This document shows positions 24,042 through 35,124 of a DNA stretch of 64,000 nucleotides, one piece after another; the first letter of the stretch is position 1, and each line of letters opens with the position of its first letter. The stretch lies in NCBI GenBank assembly GCA_963930655.1, contig OZ005603.1, positions 15,337,001 to 15,401,000 on the forward strand. The letters run 5' to 3'. The notes beneath the pieces were generated by a model. That model did no database searches, was not told the DNA's origin, and saw only the letters and a program-made list of their open reading frames with translations. The position numbers and the translations under genes were made by a program. Source of the stretch: Myrica gale (taxonomy: Eukaryota; Streptophyta; Magnoliopsida; Fagales; Myricaceae).

Positions 24042-25139
24042 TGTGAGACCCCGATTTTCTCCTACGTTATTTCTTATGTATTATCTTTTATTTTCCAATG
24101 TATTAGCTTGTATTTCATCATGGGGCCATGTTTTTGGCCAATGTATGGCCTAATCCTTATGTTATGGTACTTCGATTAAAATGAGATTTTATTTCATGAA
24201 ATTTCTTAAATAATTTTCTTGTCATTTTCTGCAAAGTTTAAATTATATTTTTCTTTAGGAGCCGAAATTTTGCAAGTAAGTTTCTCTCTTATGAATTTAT
24301 ATTTTTCATTTAATATGTTTCATGGACCATAAAATTTAAATTATGATTTAAGATTTCTTTATATAGGCCGAAAATGGTTAATGGATAAAATCATGAATTT
24401 CTTTTGAAGACATTGATTGAATATTTTATATCATTCATATGTGACATGTATTATTACCATGTGGCCTAGATTAGTAATAGAATTTTTATTATAATATTAA
24501 ATGATAAGTTATTTAAGGATGTGATAAGGTTTAAGAGAGATTTTAAATGATAAGCACACTTGCTTATCATATTGATAAGCAAGCATGATGATAGGTAAGG
24601 AAACTTTTATGGGTGATAAGTCCTTGTGGCACAAGTATGAATAAGTAATTTTCAAGGGCCTGGGGCCGAATTTAAGCAAGAGCATATGCATATCCATGAC
24701 AGGCATGTGCATCACTTATCAAGTTCTTTCTTTCATGATTAAGCAAGCATGAGTCAAGCAAGCATAAGTCAAGAGCATGTTTCAAATTTATGTCTTTCCC
24801 TTACTGAGTCTTTTTGACTCACGTTTTCAAAATTGTGTCATTCCAGATGCCTCAGGTGAAGAGAGTCAGGAGGACTACCTGACATAGAAGCACAAGAAAT
24901 ATGTTTTAAATTTTGATGATAGTGGCTTGAGCGTCACTAGTTGGCTTTTTATATGTTATATATGTTTTGTATGAAAAACTTAATGAGAACCCTGATTATG
25001 TATGATTTAGCTCGAATCCCTCGCGATCCTGTACGTTTCCGCCGTAATCACGTAAGTATGTAAGTAAGAACGCTGGAGCCATCCGGGGGATAGCTCGCGG
25101 CTGTCACGGTCCCTGCGGGATGCCTTTCGGGGCGTGACA
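24042..25139 (+). mobile_element. solo LTR (1.1 kb) in the left arm of the Pack-MULE
   Basis: A perfect 5-bp duplication TACTA (24037-24041 and 25140-25144) flanks TGTGAGACCCC...GGGGCGTGACA. The ends match those of the LTR of the gypsy element at 1-5485 and the solo LTR at 13327. Removing it restores the inverted repeat, where the opposite arm reads continuously across the site. Confidence 0.93.
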
Positions 25140-25299
25140 TACTACCCTTATTTTCCAAACCAACAATTTGATACCCCTATGTTTCAAAATCACTCAATCC
25201 TCACCCCCGTTAATTCACCGTCAAATGAGACAGTTTTCCGTGAAATGACCAGAATGCCCTTGATAAGTGATTGGTGGATAACCAGACTGCCCTTATTCT

Positions 25300-26214
25300 T
25301 TAGTTGTTGACGTATGTCTCTAATTCCTCGCCACGTGGTACCACCAGGTTGGCCGACATGGCTTGGATTTGCTTCCAGGTGGACCATCCCTTTGCCATGT
25401 TCCACGACAAGGATCGGAATTGCCCGAAGGTGGCTCGGTCCCTTTTCACGGCACTTCTGCGCCCGAAAGACCAGGTTCGCTTAGCGGACTTCTGATTGCT
25501 ACCCTCTTTTTTCTCGAGAATCAGCATCAGAGAACAAGCTGGCAACATCGACGCGGAGCTCACAGTCGTGTTGTCATTGCGGTTGCTACCCTCCTTTAGC
25601 TTCACTGTGTATTACTTACAATGATACATTCAGTTGTTTGATGAAATATGCAGTAATTCATGGGTTCTTAATTTTGCAGCTGTTCTGCAACTGCCTAAGG
25701 TGTAGTGGTCGCACAGGGATTATAGCATCAAAGACTTCTTGGCGCGGCGGACCTGTCCATCTCCTATCGGTCTCTGTTCCAACACCGTGATAGCGATCTC
25801 GGTCTGGTAGTGCATGACCGATTCGAGCCCGTGTGAGACTGCATTGCAAATGTCAAGCGCCTTCACAACGCGATCAAAGTACTCTGGGATGAGACGGTCA
25901 ACTGGAGGCCTGGAAATCTCTGAAGGGTCACGACCCATTACCAAGATGGCCTTGAAATCGGCTTCGCAGCAAAGGAACACCTTGACGAGCTTTGCGAGCC
26001 AGGAGATGGAGAAGAGGGCATCACTCAGGTGGTTCATTCGGTCATCGTCAGAGAGAGTGTGTCTTGATCTGAACCCGTAGCCGACGGATATGAAGGCAGA
26101 TGACACTTGACGCCTTAGGGACGAGTGATGCGGTTTGGAGGGTTGGAGTGGGTTAACGGCTGGGAAATGGAGGTTGATGAGTTTGGTTTCCACCGACGGG
26201 TTTTCGCACGACAA
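25300..26214 (-). pseudogene. captured ROH1/DUF793-family gene fragment
   Basis: ROH1 and its relatives are plant DUF793 proteins linked to exocyst/secretion and cell-wall traits. The minus strand encodes two pieces in the correct order. The first (26214-25720) contains SISWLAKLVKVFLCCEADF, GRDPSEISRPPVDRL, VVKALDICNAVSHGLE and LEQRPIGDGQVRRAKKSL. The second (25605-25300) contains SFGRR, GQFRSLSWNMAKGWSTWK and QAMSANLVVPRGEE. These are the middle and C-terminal conserved blocks. The proper N-terminus and the last part of the protein are absent, and the second piece runs into the TIR. The 115 bp between the pieces includes stops and, on the plus strand, a splice-acceptor-like TTAATTTTGCAG. The fragment lies wholly between the TIRs, so capture is the simplest reading. 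Confidence 0.85.
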
Positions 26215-26389
26215 CGCCGATAATCGCGTGCGGGAGGCTTTGTTAGACGGTCAGGTGCATGTGGAACGGATGTGCAGCAATGTATTGGCCACGATCAAGA
26301 ACATGACGGATACTGACATTGCGAATGAAAATAAGATGGTCAATCGGAAGCTCATGGAGGACGTTGATGAAACCAAGTGGTCGGAATGA
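26215..26389 (+). other. plus-strand open segment inside the Pack-MULE, possible second captured exon
   Basis: An open frame (part of 26135-26389) reads through VERMCSNVLATIKNMTDTD and ends MEDVDETKWSE before TGA. Its composition looks protein-like, but I do not recognise the family. It lies upstream of the ROH1 fragment on the opposite strand, where the ROH1 N-terminus would be expected and is not found. It could be a second captured gene piece or chance. Confidence 0.35.
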
Positions 26390-26909
26390 TTGTCAGCTGC
26401 AAGGAAGAAGGGAACAGAAGAGAGGACATGAGTAAGGGCACAAAGAGAGCAAGGGTAGTCTGGTCATCCACCAATCACTTATCAAGGGCATTCTGGTCAT
26501 TTCACGAAAAACCGTCTCATTTGACGGTGAATTTAGACGGGGAGCGACGATTGAGTGATTTTGAAACATAGGGATCTCAAATTGTTGGTTTTGAAACATA
26601 GGGGTCTCAAATTTTTGGTTTGGAATATAAGGGTAGTAACTTGATTTTGCCCCAAAGATATGGAGCTAACTATGAGTTTACGCCAAAAAAAAATTATCGA
26701 ATAAAAAAGCGAAGAAGGAACTGTACGTACTCTTGTCCTGCAAAACCTTGCAAAGAATTATACTGGCGGCTCTAGAACAAAATATCAATTAAAATAAAAT
26801 CCAAAAAACAAAACAAAGGCCACAAGAGACAAACCCAAGTTTTCTAATTAATTAACAATAGAGATAGGAACAGATATTGCATTCTCCTTGCTACAAACAA
26901 TATCGAGTT

Positions 26910-28080
26910 TTAAAAATGGGCCTGCAGGTAATTGATGACATTCTTGTCCACTTGGAAAGCTTTCGCAAGAACGTCGCTAGAAATGTCCGCCACAGAACCA
27001 AATACTGCATTTGCAACTGTGATGACTCCAGGATTCTGACTGCTCAGAGCTGCAATAGCTATGGCGTTTTTTGAATCTAAATTTCTTTGGTAGTGTATGA
27101 GACCAATCGGGAATACAAAGACATCACCCTTCTGTAGGACCTTCGAGATGTGACGGTTCTCCGGGCTAGACGTGACAAATCCAACTTGGAGGCAGCCTTC
27201 TAAGATTGTTAAGATTTCTGAGGCACGGGGGTGTGTGTGGGGTGGGTTTATGCCCCATGGTGCATAGTCTATACGTACCATCGAGATGCCAAGAGTGTTA
27301 AGTCCTGGCATTTGCGATACAGTAACTGGGGTCACCCAAGACCCTACGGCATTCGATGAGTTTCCCGCTAAGTGAAGTCCTGCAAAGAAGAAATCATTGG
27401 CGTCGGCAAGCTTGGGATCCTTGCAGGCCAGACCATTCACCAACACTGCCATGAAGTGCAATCATTAATGAGAAACTTTCAACATTACTAGCATGTATGA
27501 CCTCGGAACTGTAAACAATCACCATGTAAGCAAATGATAAACTAGATCGCAGATTAATAAGCCTAGCCAAAAAAACATCTTTCATAGATAGCAGAGTGGT
27601 AATATAGCAAGATGGTGAAAAAGAAATTAACGAACAAAATACACCAAAACCAAAATGAAAATTAACAATTTTGACACCCAGGAGTAATTTTATGATAAAC
27701 TGGCAAGAAGAAAAGCTTGATCGGCAGCCTCCATGGTGAAGATATGTAGCATTAAACCCTCCAAACATTTGAGGCCAATGATCAAATAGGGACTCTGATT
27801 GGGTTTCCCGCAGAGAGGGAGGTAAAAAATCTAACAAAAACAGTAGCTTAGTTCTAATGAATATGAACAATATGTCCAAAGCATACAAGGACGTTGGCCG
27901 CATGTTACTGATTTTCCAACCATAGGATAAAGAAGGGGAACGATCATAAGAGACAGTAGTCTTCATACCTTGGCTTTTTGGGTCAGCGACGCAGAAATCC
28001 TGAAGGGGGCTGGGATCGGTTGCCAAGGCGATCGGTACAGATAATGTTAGGAGCCCAAATAAGATTAAGTGGGTGGCCAT
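26910..28080 (-). CDS. GLP: germin-like protein (two exons)
   Basis: Germin-like proteins are secreted, manganese-binding cupin glycoproteins of the plant cell wall; some have superoxide dismutase or oxalate oxidase activity. Exon 1 is 28080-27969 and exon 2 is 27445-26910, with a 523-bp GT..AG intron (27968-27446). Spliced, they give 215 aa, near the usual 210-230. Residues 1-20 form a signal peptide ([20 protein letters not shown]). Mature [16 protein letters not shown] follows, and with GLACKDPKL gives the conserved cysteine pair. Germin box 1 ([20 protein letters not shown]) and box 2 ([16 protein letters not shown]) keep all metal ligands (two His, Glu, His). An N-glycosylation site (NSS) is present. 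The single intron after DPKSQ is at the standard GLP position. No stops or frameshifts: probably functional. Biochemical activity cannot be told from sequence. Confidence 0.95.
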
Positions 28081-28112
28081 TTAGCCAGCTACAAATTAGA
28101 TGCAGTTATGCA

Positions 28113-28181
28113 CTTTATAAAAAGGGAAGACCGGGAAGAATTGATCCAACTTGTGCATGCATCCATAAATGTTTCTTTATA
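28113..28181 (-). promoter_or_regulatory. candidate TATA boxes of the germin-like gene
   Basis: The minus strand has TATAAAG at 28119-28113 and again at 28181-28175, about 33 and 95 bp upstream of the ATG. The distal one leaves a normal leader of roughly 60 nt; the proximal one would leave almost none. Inference from position only. Confidence 0.45.
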
Positions 28182-28199
28182 AAGAGATTGAGAACCTGG

Positions 28200-29220
28200 G
28201 GTGCTACAACACCTCAAGTGCGCCAGCCTAATTATTGAAACAGTCATCCTGCTTTGCGAGAGGCTCGACACCGTATGAGGTTAGTATATATGCCGGTCGA
28301 TCACGCAACACGCATTGGATATAAATTAGGAGCTGTTCAACATTTGTCCGGCCCCCATTGTGGCTTTTTCTATACGACCAACGTGCACTAATAAAGAAAC
28401 ATAGTCATGGTGCTATGCCATGCGCGCTCTGGGAACCATACTCGGGAAATCGTCGGGTTTGATCAATTAGTGGGGACCCCTATATGTTGTATTTTTTCTT
28501 TTAACTCCATTTGATATGCAATTGTATTTTCTAGTCCTACCAGAGGGAGCATGTCAAGGGATATCTTAGCCAAAAATCGAAGCCCGGTTGCCCCCACCCC
28601 CAGCAGGAGGTGGGTTTGGTATGGATCATACCTGTCAAGGCCTTTCAACCTGATCTTTAAGACATGGTTACTTTAGGGCTCATTGCAGTCATTATTGTTG
28701 ATTATGACCCTATATTTCTGACTCACTTATTAGATTGCTATAAACAAGTCTTTTTCTGAAACAAATGATCTCGTCTAATTATTATTGCTTCTGGCAAATA
28801 AACCCTCCACACAAAAACTCACATCTAGCTATGTACAGATTCTTTTACTAGAAGAAAAGTCTATTGGAGGAGAGCAAATTTTCACTGCAACAACTACATG
28901 GGTTGAGCGAGGACTGTAATAAACTTTTGCGGAAAGAATAAAAGGTGGGATCTAGCTAGCTGTAAAAGCTTTAATTTCCTGACTATTTGATAGATGAGTA
29001 TGTTTAAAACATCTCATTTCACCCACCCATAAGCAGCTCGATCATTGTCAAGGCTTTTCTTTGACAGTATACTCTCCCTCGTTGATTGTGTGTTTGAGAA
29101 AAGTTTCCTTCAACCTATAAGTGCTTGACCGGTTTCAAGGCCTATCTTTCACAGTGGAATCTACTTCTATTGTCTCAAGGCAACTTAGATCTGTATATGT
29201 AGCTAATAATTATCGTTTGT
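28200..29220. other. intergenic sequence upstream of the germin-like gene
   Basis: About 1 kb without a coding frame I can support. It holds the distal promoter of the germin-like gene. A few TCAAGGC-containing segments near 29050-29180 recur but are short. No transposon ends recognised. Confidence 0.5.
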
Positions 29221-30004
29221 AGCTATTGATGATGCCAAAAATCACCAATATCCAGAGCCGATCAGGCCTGAAAGTGAAAAGAAGAGGGGGCGGCATCGGA
29301 TCCGGAGACTCCGATGCCTAAGCTAGATCTCAAGAGGAATTGAGTATTAGAAAAGAAATTAGAGCCTGGAAAATGAAATTAAGCATGAGAGAATATGAAG
29401 GAGAATACCTAGCTATTTATATGGGGGTGACAGAGTCCCAAAGGGAGTTTAATGGTATGGGTTCAAGACTCCTTATCTTATTTGGAGTCTTGAAGTCTCT
29501 AAGATCTTTATCTTACCTGAAGTCCTAGAGTCTTTTGGATAACTAGGAGAGAAGATTAGTGGATTCATCAGCTATGATTTTCCTAGTATAATTAATGGGT
29601 TCAGTGAGCGGCACAACCTCTACTTTAACTGATAAATAGCTAAAAAGACCGAGTTACGGAAGGACAAAAAATGGATATCTATAAATGACCGCTAACTAGA
29701 AGATAAATGGCGAAGCAGATAATTTTTTTTTGCAGTTGTTAATCAAATGAAGCTTGCTATTAAATTAAGAGAATTTAGTTGTTTAGTTCTTGAGTTTTAC
29801 CCAGAGATTTTTTAGTCCTTGAGTTTAATTTTTTTCAAATATTAGTACTTGGGTTTACATTTTTTTACAAAATGGTCCTTCCATCAGGGATCCGTTTGTT
29901 TCCCTAACGGAAGGACCACATCCCAAGTGTCGAAACTGAAACTTTGTTCACAAAAACACATTGATCGAATAATTCAAAGACAGCTTCCACAAAAAGACAT
30001 TGAG
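29221..30004. other. intergenic, repeat-like pieces without clear ends
   Basis: The piece starting near 29225 (TGATGATGCCAAAAATCACC) looks like the beginning of an LTR, but I found no second end. At 29775-29925 a segment with TTTTAGTCCTTGAGTTT and CCTTCC...AACGGAAGG resembles one arm of the long-TIR MITEs at 6601 and 42991. I did not find the partner arm. Confidence 0.4.
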
Positions 30005-30400
30005 GATTTTGAATTTATATTTTGGTCTAAAACTCTTTCATTGATCTATTTGGTTCATTTTCTTCGTCACTATGGTATGTAATTTGCAAACTAGTTAATA
30101 TTGATGATTTTGCATGTACTTTTTGGTCTAAAACTCTTTCATTGATCTATTTGCTTTATTTTCTTCGTAATTAAAGTATCTATTTTCCAAACCAAATAAT
30201 TTTGACGATTTTGCATTTATATTTTGTTCTAAAACTCTTCCATTGATCTATTTGCTTCTATTTCTTCCTCACTATGGTATCAAATTTTCAAACTAATTAA
30301 TATGGACAATTTTGCATTTATATTTTGGTCTGAAACTCTTCCATTAGTTAATTTGATTAATTTCTTCTCCACTAAGACATATAACATTCAGACCATCTCC
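30005..30400. repeat. 101-bp tandem repeat, about four copies
   Basis: Copies start with GATTTTGCATTTATATTTTG or variants at 30005, 30106, 30207 and 30308, an exact 101-bp step each time. Each contains AAAACTCTT(T/C)CATTGATC and a TTTCTTC(G/C)TCACTATGGTAT-like part. The copies differ by several substitutions, so the array is old. No continuous reading frame spans it. Confidence 0.9.
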
Positions 30401-30547
30401 TCCACAAGCAGTAGCAAATGGTAAAAAAGACCATCTTATCAGAGGCCGGACCTCCTCCCTATTGGCGCATCCTCCCTGAAACTGGAGAAAAAACTGACCG
30501 CCGCCGAAGTAAAACTAGTAGTAGTACCGGTGCCTGTTTGGGAAAGA

Positions 30548-30751
30548 TTGGCTGCGTTTGCGTCCTAAAATTTTACACACTCTAAAATTTTAACACAATA
30601 AAAAATTACAATATAATATCTCTCTCCCCCATCAAACCACTACTGTTCACTACAAAAAATATAAAAAATTATCTCTCTCTTCACTTTTTCACTAAACCCA
30701 ATACCTAAAATTTTAACAACACTAAAATTTTACAACACAAACACACCCTAA
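30548..30751. mobile_element. MITE with CTAAAATTTT subterminal repeats
   Basis: The left end TGCGTTTGCGTCCTAAAATT and the right end (reverse complement GGTGTGTTTGTGTTGTAAAA) are inverted repeats. CTAAAATTTTA repeats lie inside both ends, with TATCTCTCTC-rich sequence in the middle. The same design occurs at 34951-35124. Confidence 0.7.
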
Positions 30752-31779
30752 ATCGAGTCTATAAATTTGATTTCGAGTCAAGTTGTGATAAGTTCTAATG
30801 GGATTTAAAGAGTGGGTTTCTTGATTTTGTGGCATTTATGCTCACTTGTCCAATTGATTTTGCTCTCTTAATTAATTTTCCTAACAAGGTTTTTGAACCA
30901 AAATTCGAACCAATTTCGGACCAATTTTACAGCCGAATTTATAAAGTGATGACCAATTTAGTCGGCCCAACTCATTTTCAGCTATTGAAGCCCAAACCCT
31001 ATCTATTTAAGGTCATTGGCCCTTGATTCGGTCTGCCCTAAGATAATTGCCAACCAGAAGTAATATGTTTTAGGTGCGTAGAAATTCTAGCCCAACCTAT
31101 TTGGCAGCTTAATTCAAGTCCTTGGACGTTGAGTTGAGTTATCCAGAGTCAATCATTGTCCATTTAATACCCATACGAAATATGGCCCTCTAGAAACATC
31201 CAACAATTAACATAAGAATAAATTATTAATGTATAAATGTTACGATCGTACGGGCTTAAAAGAATAATTTATTAGTTATTTGTATTGTTAGTATTAGAAT
31301 AATTATTTCAATTAAATTAAATGATAGTTGGAATTCAAGTTCTAGAAGATCAGATATTAAGCCACAAATCTCATAGATTTGGAATCTTATTTTAGTAGTA
31401 TGGATGTAACCTTGACTATAATAGAGAGGAGTCTATTGTTATTCAGAATTAGAGTATATTAGGAGGCGTAACTCCCTCGAAGAGATAAATAAATAAATTC
31501 AATTTTTTCTTTAATCTCTTTGGCATGAGTTTCAAGAATATAAGAAATCAAGTTCTCACATTTGTAATAATAAGCTAACGGCTATACGCGTTCAAGAGAC
31601 GAAGAGATTGGAACGTAAGAGATTGAGAATCACAAGAAGTGTTGACATGGTCACTCTTGTAATTTATGCATGAGTTACCATGCCATTTCACCATTTTTAG
31701 AGTTTAATTCAACCGTTAAACGGAACCCATTTGATTTTTTTTTTATTAAGGATTAAGGTTCTATTGCAGCTCCTCTTAA
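30752..31779. other. intergenic region, no gene recognised
   Basis: About 1 kb of AT-rich sequence with only short open frames. A part near 31380-31560 (GGAGGCGTAACTCCCTCG, then TTTCTTTAATCTCTTTGGC) could be the end of an old LTR, but I have no partner copy. Confidence 0.4.
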
Positions 31780-34700
31780 CTAATTTCCTAAAGAAGACTA
31801 GTTTCCATTGGAAAAATGAGTCTACTGAAACATTTCAGCTCTTGAAGCAAGCTGTAATTACACCTCCAGTGTTAGTTTTACCTAATTTTACTCAAATACT
31901 TTGTAATTGAGTGTGATGCTTCAGAGGTGAGGATTAATGCTATCTTAATGCAATTTAGTCACCTTATTACATTTTTCAATCATGCTTTGAAAGGAAGGAT
32001 GTTGTCCCTGTCTACTTTTGAACGGAACTCCTAGCATTGATTTCAACCATTAGTAAATGGCGTCTTTACTTATTAAGAAGGACATTCAGAGTCAAAACAG
32101 ATCCGTTTATCCACAGGATACTTTGAAACATCTCTTAGAATAAAAGGTGGGCACACCGGTGCAACATAAGTGGATTACTAAGCAACTGAGGTATGATTTT
32201 GTGGAGTACAAGTGTGGGAAGGAAAATAAGTTGGTAGATGGACTCTCCCGTAAATTTGAAGATATACCCAAAGGTAGTTTGATGAGACTGTCATTTCCAC
32301 TAACTACATGACTAACTAAGCTCAAATCCGTTTATCCACAGGATACTTAGATTCAACACTTTCTTAATTAGCTAAGGAATGGAGTACTATACCCAAATAT
32401 ATATGCTATTAAGGATGGTTTGCTCCTATACAAAGGCAGGGTGTGTATAGGATCTGAAAATCCCTTTAAGCAACAAATTCTAAAATAGATGCACAATGAT
32501 CCCTTAGGGGGGACTCTGGATATGAAAAAACTTTTCAACGTACCAAACTGTGAGTTCCATGATTAAGGCAACCCAAGAGGGGGGTGAATTGATTTTTTAA
32601 AACTTTTTGCTTTTAACCCCCAAAATTGTGTTTGCAAGTAAATACTACATTAGCACAAGTATATATATGAAACAAGTATGAATAAGTGTTAAATGTAAAG
32701 AGAATGGTAAGAGAAGCAAACACGTGATTTTTATGTGGTTCTTCATACCCGCCCTACATCCACCCCTCAAGCTCTTTCACCGAGCCTTGAGTTTTTTCCA
32801 CTATTCTTCAATAGCATACACTCTAGCTTCCGGGTGCTAGAGAATCATACAAGTATTTTTCTCGGGCTCAACACTCACAACCCTTACAAGTGATTTTTGG
32901 GCTCACCACTCAGAACCCCACAAGCTTGAGATATACCCCCTCTAAACTTCTTCTTTAGTGAACAACCTCACTAGAGGAATCATCTCTCTTGATAAAAGGA
33001 TTGAAGAACAAAACTCTCTCAAAGAGTAGATATGAAAGTGGAAAGCTCTATCTCTTTATTCACACAAAGACAAGGATATGAAAGTGTATTTTGTGTGAAT
33101 GATATGAGAACTATGGAATATGAAGGTTTAGAATATTTCTCAAGTGATATAAATGATATGTGGTCGTTGTGTATTAATTTTGGACGTTATGGATGTGTAT
33201 TTATATGCCACATATGAAAACTAGTCATTTATAGCTGTCGGGAGTCGTCTGTTAAAACGGTCGGTCGACTGCTTCAAGTTACCATTACCCAAACGGTCAT
33301 ATTGTCAGAAGCACAACGGCTTTATTTTAAAATCAACCGGTCGACCGCTATACCAGGTGGTCAAAGACCGGTCCACCGCTTCATCAACTGGTCGACCTCC
33401 TCAACTTAAGCACATGATCCGGTTCTTTTAAAACCATATTTTTTACCACTTTTAAACACTCAATTTTAAAGACTTATTCCCGTAAGTATATGAAAAGTTT
33501 GGAAGTTTGATTGGGATGTTTTGAAACCTTTAAAAATATTTTAAGCTCTCAAACAAAAGGTAAAACGGTTTATGCTTGTTTTGAAATATATGCAGGTGTG
33601 ATTCAAAATCCTTGTCAAAATTGAAACAAAGAGTTACAAGGTTATACCCTAACGTCTTGAATCTTCACTTTTGAGCTCCTTGCATGTTCTTGATCTTCTT
33701 TCTTCAAGTCTTTGGCTCTTTCATCAAACTTCTTTGTCTTTGAAGATGTTCATTTTATAAACTTAATTCATTTATTGAAATCATCAAAATATCAATTGTA
33801 CACAAAAGCTAACACAAATGTGATCTCCATTGGCAACGGATGAGAAAAGACATACAGCAGTACATATGGTCACTTTATGTCACTAGCTTATCCTTACCCT
33901 GCTACTACAATCAAAGAGTTGATTCTCAACAACATCTTCTAGTAACAATTGTATCAGACCGAGACCCAGTTTTCACAAGAAAATGTTGGTAGGAGTTGTT
34001 TCAGCTACAAGGTGTTATCATATCCTATAGTTCTATGTATCATCGACGGGCAAATGTACAGCCTGAATTGGTGAATAAGTGTGTGAAAAATTACCTAAGG
34101 TGTATGGTTGGTGATAATCCAAAGGAGTGAGTACGGTGGCTGCCTCTAGCAGAGTGGCAATACAATACCAGTTTCCATTTTTCAACAAAACTTACACCTT
34201 TCGAAGCAGTTTATGGAACCTTACCTCCCTGACTTCTTACCTATGAGACGGGTACAACTGGTGTCGCAGCTGTTGATGAGGTCCTCCGGGACCGTGCCTC
34301 CATGCTCTGAGTGCTTTGTGAGAACCTGAATAAGGCCCAAGATTGGATGAAAAAATACGCAAATCTTCGACACACAGACAGAGAGTTTCAAGAAGGGAAT
34401 GTATACCTTCGACTTCAACCTTACTAGTAGTTGTCTCTGTCTCAACGCTGGAACCTCAAGGTCTCACCCAGATTTTATGGCCCATTCAAGATTCTTTAGT
34501 GAGTGGGTATGGTTACCTATAAGTTGCAGTTGCCATCATCTTGTCTCCTCCATCCCGTTTTCCATGTGTTGCAGCTCAAATCTTAGTTGGGTTCTCGCAT
34601 CACTTCCGTTCCCCACCTTCCTCCCATCGATTCTCATGGGTTTTTTCGACTTAAGCCAGCTATTGTGCTAGTTCGTCGTTCCTGGAAGGTACGCAACATG

Positions 34701-34815
34701 ACTGTCACAGATCTCTTGCTCCAATGGCAAGGGCAACCGCTGGAGGATGTGACTTGGACTCCATATCACCAGCTCAAATATGATTTCCCACACCTTGTGG
34801 GCAAAGAGTTTTAAT
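31780..34815 (+). pseudogene. chromovirus (Ty3/gypsy) pol fragment: RT end, RNase H, integrase, chromodomain
   Basis: From 31790 a plus-strand sequence resembles the connection between RT and RNase H (TETFQLLKQAVITPPVL). The RNase H end follows at 32120-32270 (HKWITKQLRYDFVEY, then KENKLVDGLSRK). The integrase zinc-binding region is cut by a solo LTR at 32549-33814 and continues with RMRKDIQQYI. The integrase core contains SDRDPVF- and HRRANVQPELVNK-like segments, and then PLAEWQYNTSFHFSTKLTPF (about 34140-34200). A C-terminal part with LHPVFHVLQLK is followed by a chromodomain-like stretch (VLVRRSWKVRN, LLQWQGQPLEDVTWTPYHQL) ending at the TAA before 34815. Numerous stops and frameshifts occur. 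The chromodomain makes this a chromovirus, not a Tat element. Confidence 0.85.
32549..33814 (-). mobile_element. solo LTR, Sirevirus-like family, in the chromovirus integrase
   Basis: On the minus strand it starts TGTTAGCTTTTGTGTAC and ends TTGGGTTGCC...GAACTCACA, with CACCCCCCTCTTGGG near the end. Flanks are CAAAC (32544-32548) and CAAAT (33815-33819), a 5-bp duplication with one mismatch. Reading across the empty site restores the gypsy frame. GGTCGACC-type words at 33340, 33360, 33371 and 33391 are in 20-bp pairs. Confidence 0.88.
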
Positions 34816-34950
34816 GTGGGAAGTATTGTAACAAATAAGTGTGAATTCGGGGAAGATTGAAGATTTAGGAATTATAAGAGAAATGGTAGAGATGAAGAGA
34901 AGAAAGGAGAGGGTTCAAGAAGGCTAAGGAAGTGACGCCAATTGTGCTGC
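34816..34950 (+). repeat. possible start of the chromovirus 3' LTR
   Basis: Just after the stop codon comes a purine tract AATGTGGGAAG and then TGTAACAAATAAGTGTGAATT, which fits a polypurine tract followed by an LTR start. A MITE follows at 34951, and I could not find the LTR end. Confidence 0.45.
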
Positions 34951-35124
34951 GTTCAGCAACCAAAATTTTGACTCTAAAATTTTATTATCATTACAAAAAT
35001 TTATTTCCTCATTTTTTCATCAACTCTCATAAACTTTTTCATTTTTTCACTCTTCACATTTTCATCAACTTCTATACCTAAAATTTTAACCACCATAAAA
35101 TTGTGTCACTCAAACACACCCACG
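34951..35124. mobile_element. MITE, same family as 30548-30751
   Basis: The ends are GTGCTGCGTTCAGCAACC and, in reverse complement, GGGTGTGTTTGAGTGACAC. CTAAAATTTTA repeats lie inside both ends, as in the first copy. Confidence 0.6.

Larger units (their letters stand above)
23993..26684. mobile_element. Pack-MULE with captured gene fragments
   Basis: The ends are long inverted repeats of about 230-250 bp. The left arm is 23993-24041 plus 25145 to about 25310; the right arm is about 26435-26684. They share GTAAACTCATAGTTAGC, ATATCTTTG, GGCAAAATCAAGTTACTA, GAATGCCCTTGATAAGTG and more. Nine A residues lie immediately outside each end (23984-23992 and 26685-26693), consistent with a 9-bp Mutator-type target duplication, although an A run is weak evidence alone. 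The interior has no transposase. It holds minus-strand fragments of a ROH1-type gene, so it fits the definition of a Pack-MULE. A solo LTR (24042-25139) inserted into the left arm later. Confidence 0.88.

Noticed and set aside
27394-28080. Single 228-codon minus-strand frame
   Set aside because: It reads from germin-like exon 1 through the intron; the spliced model restores a canonical germin-like protein, so this is not a separate gene.
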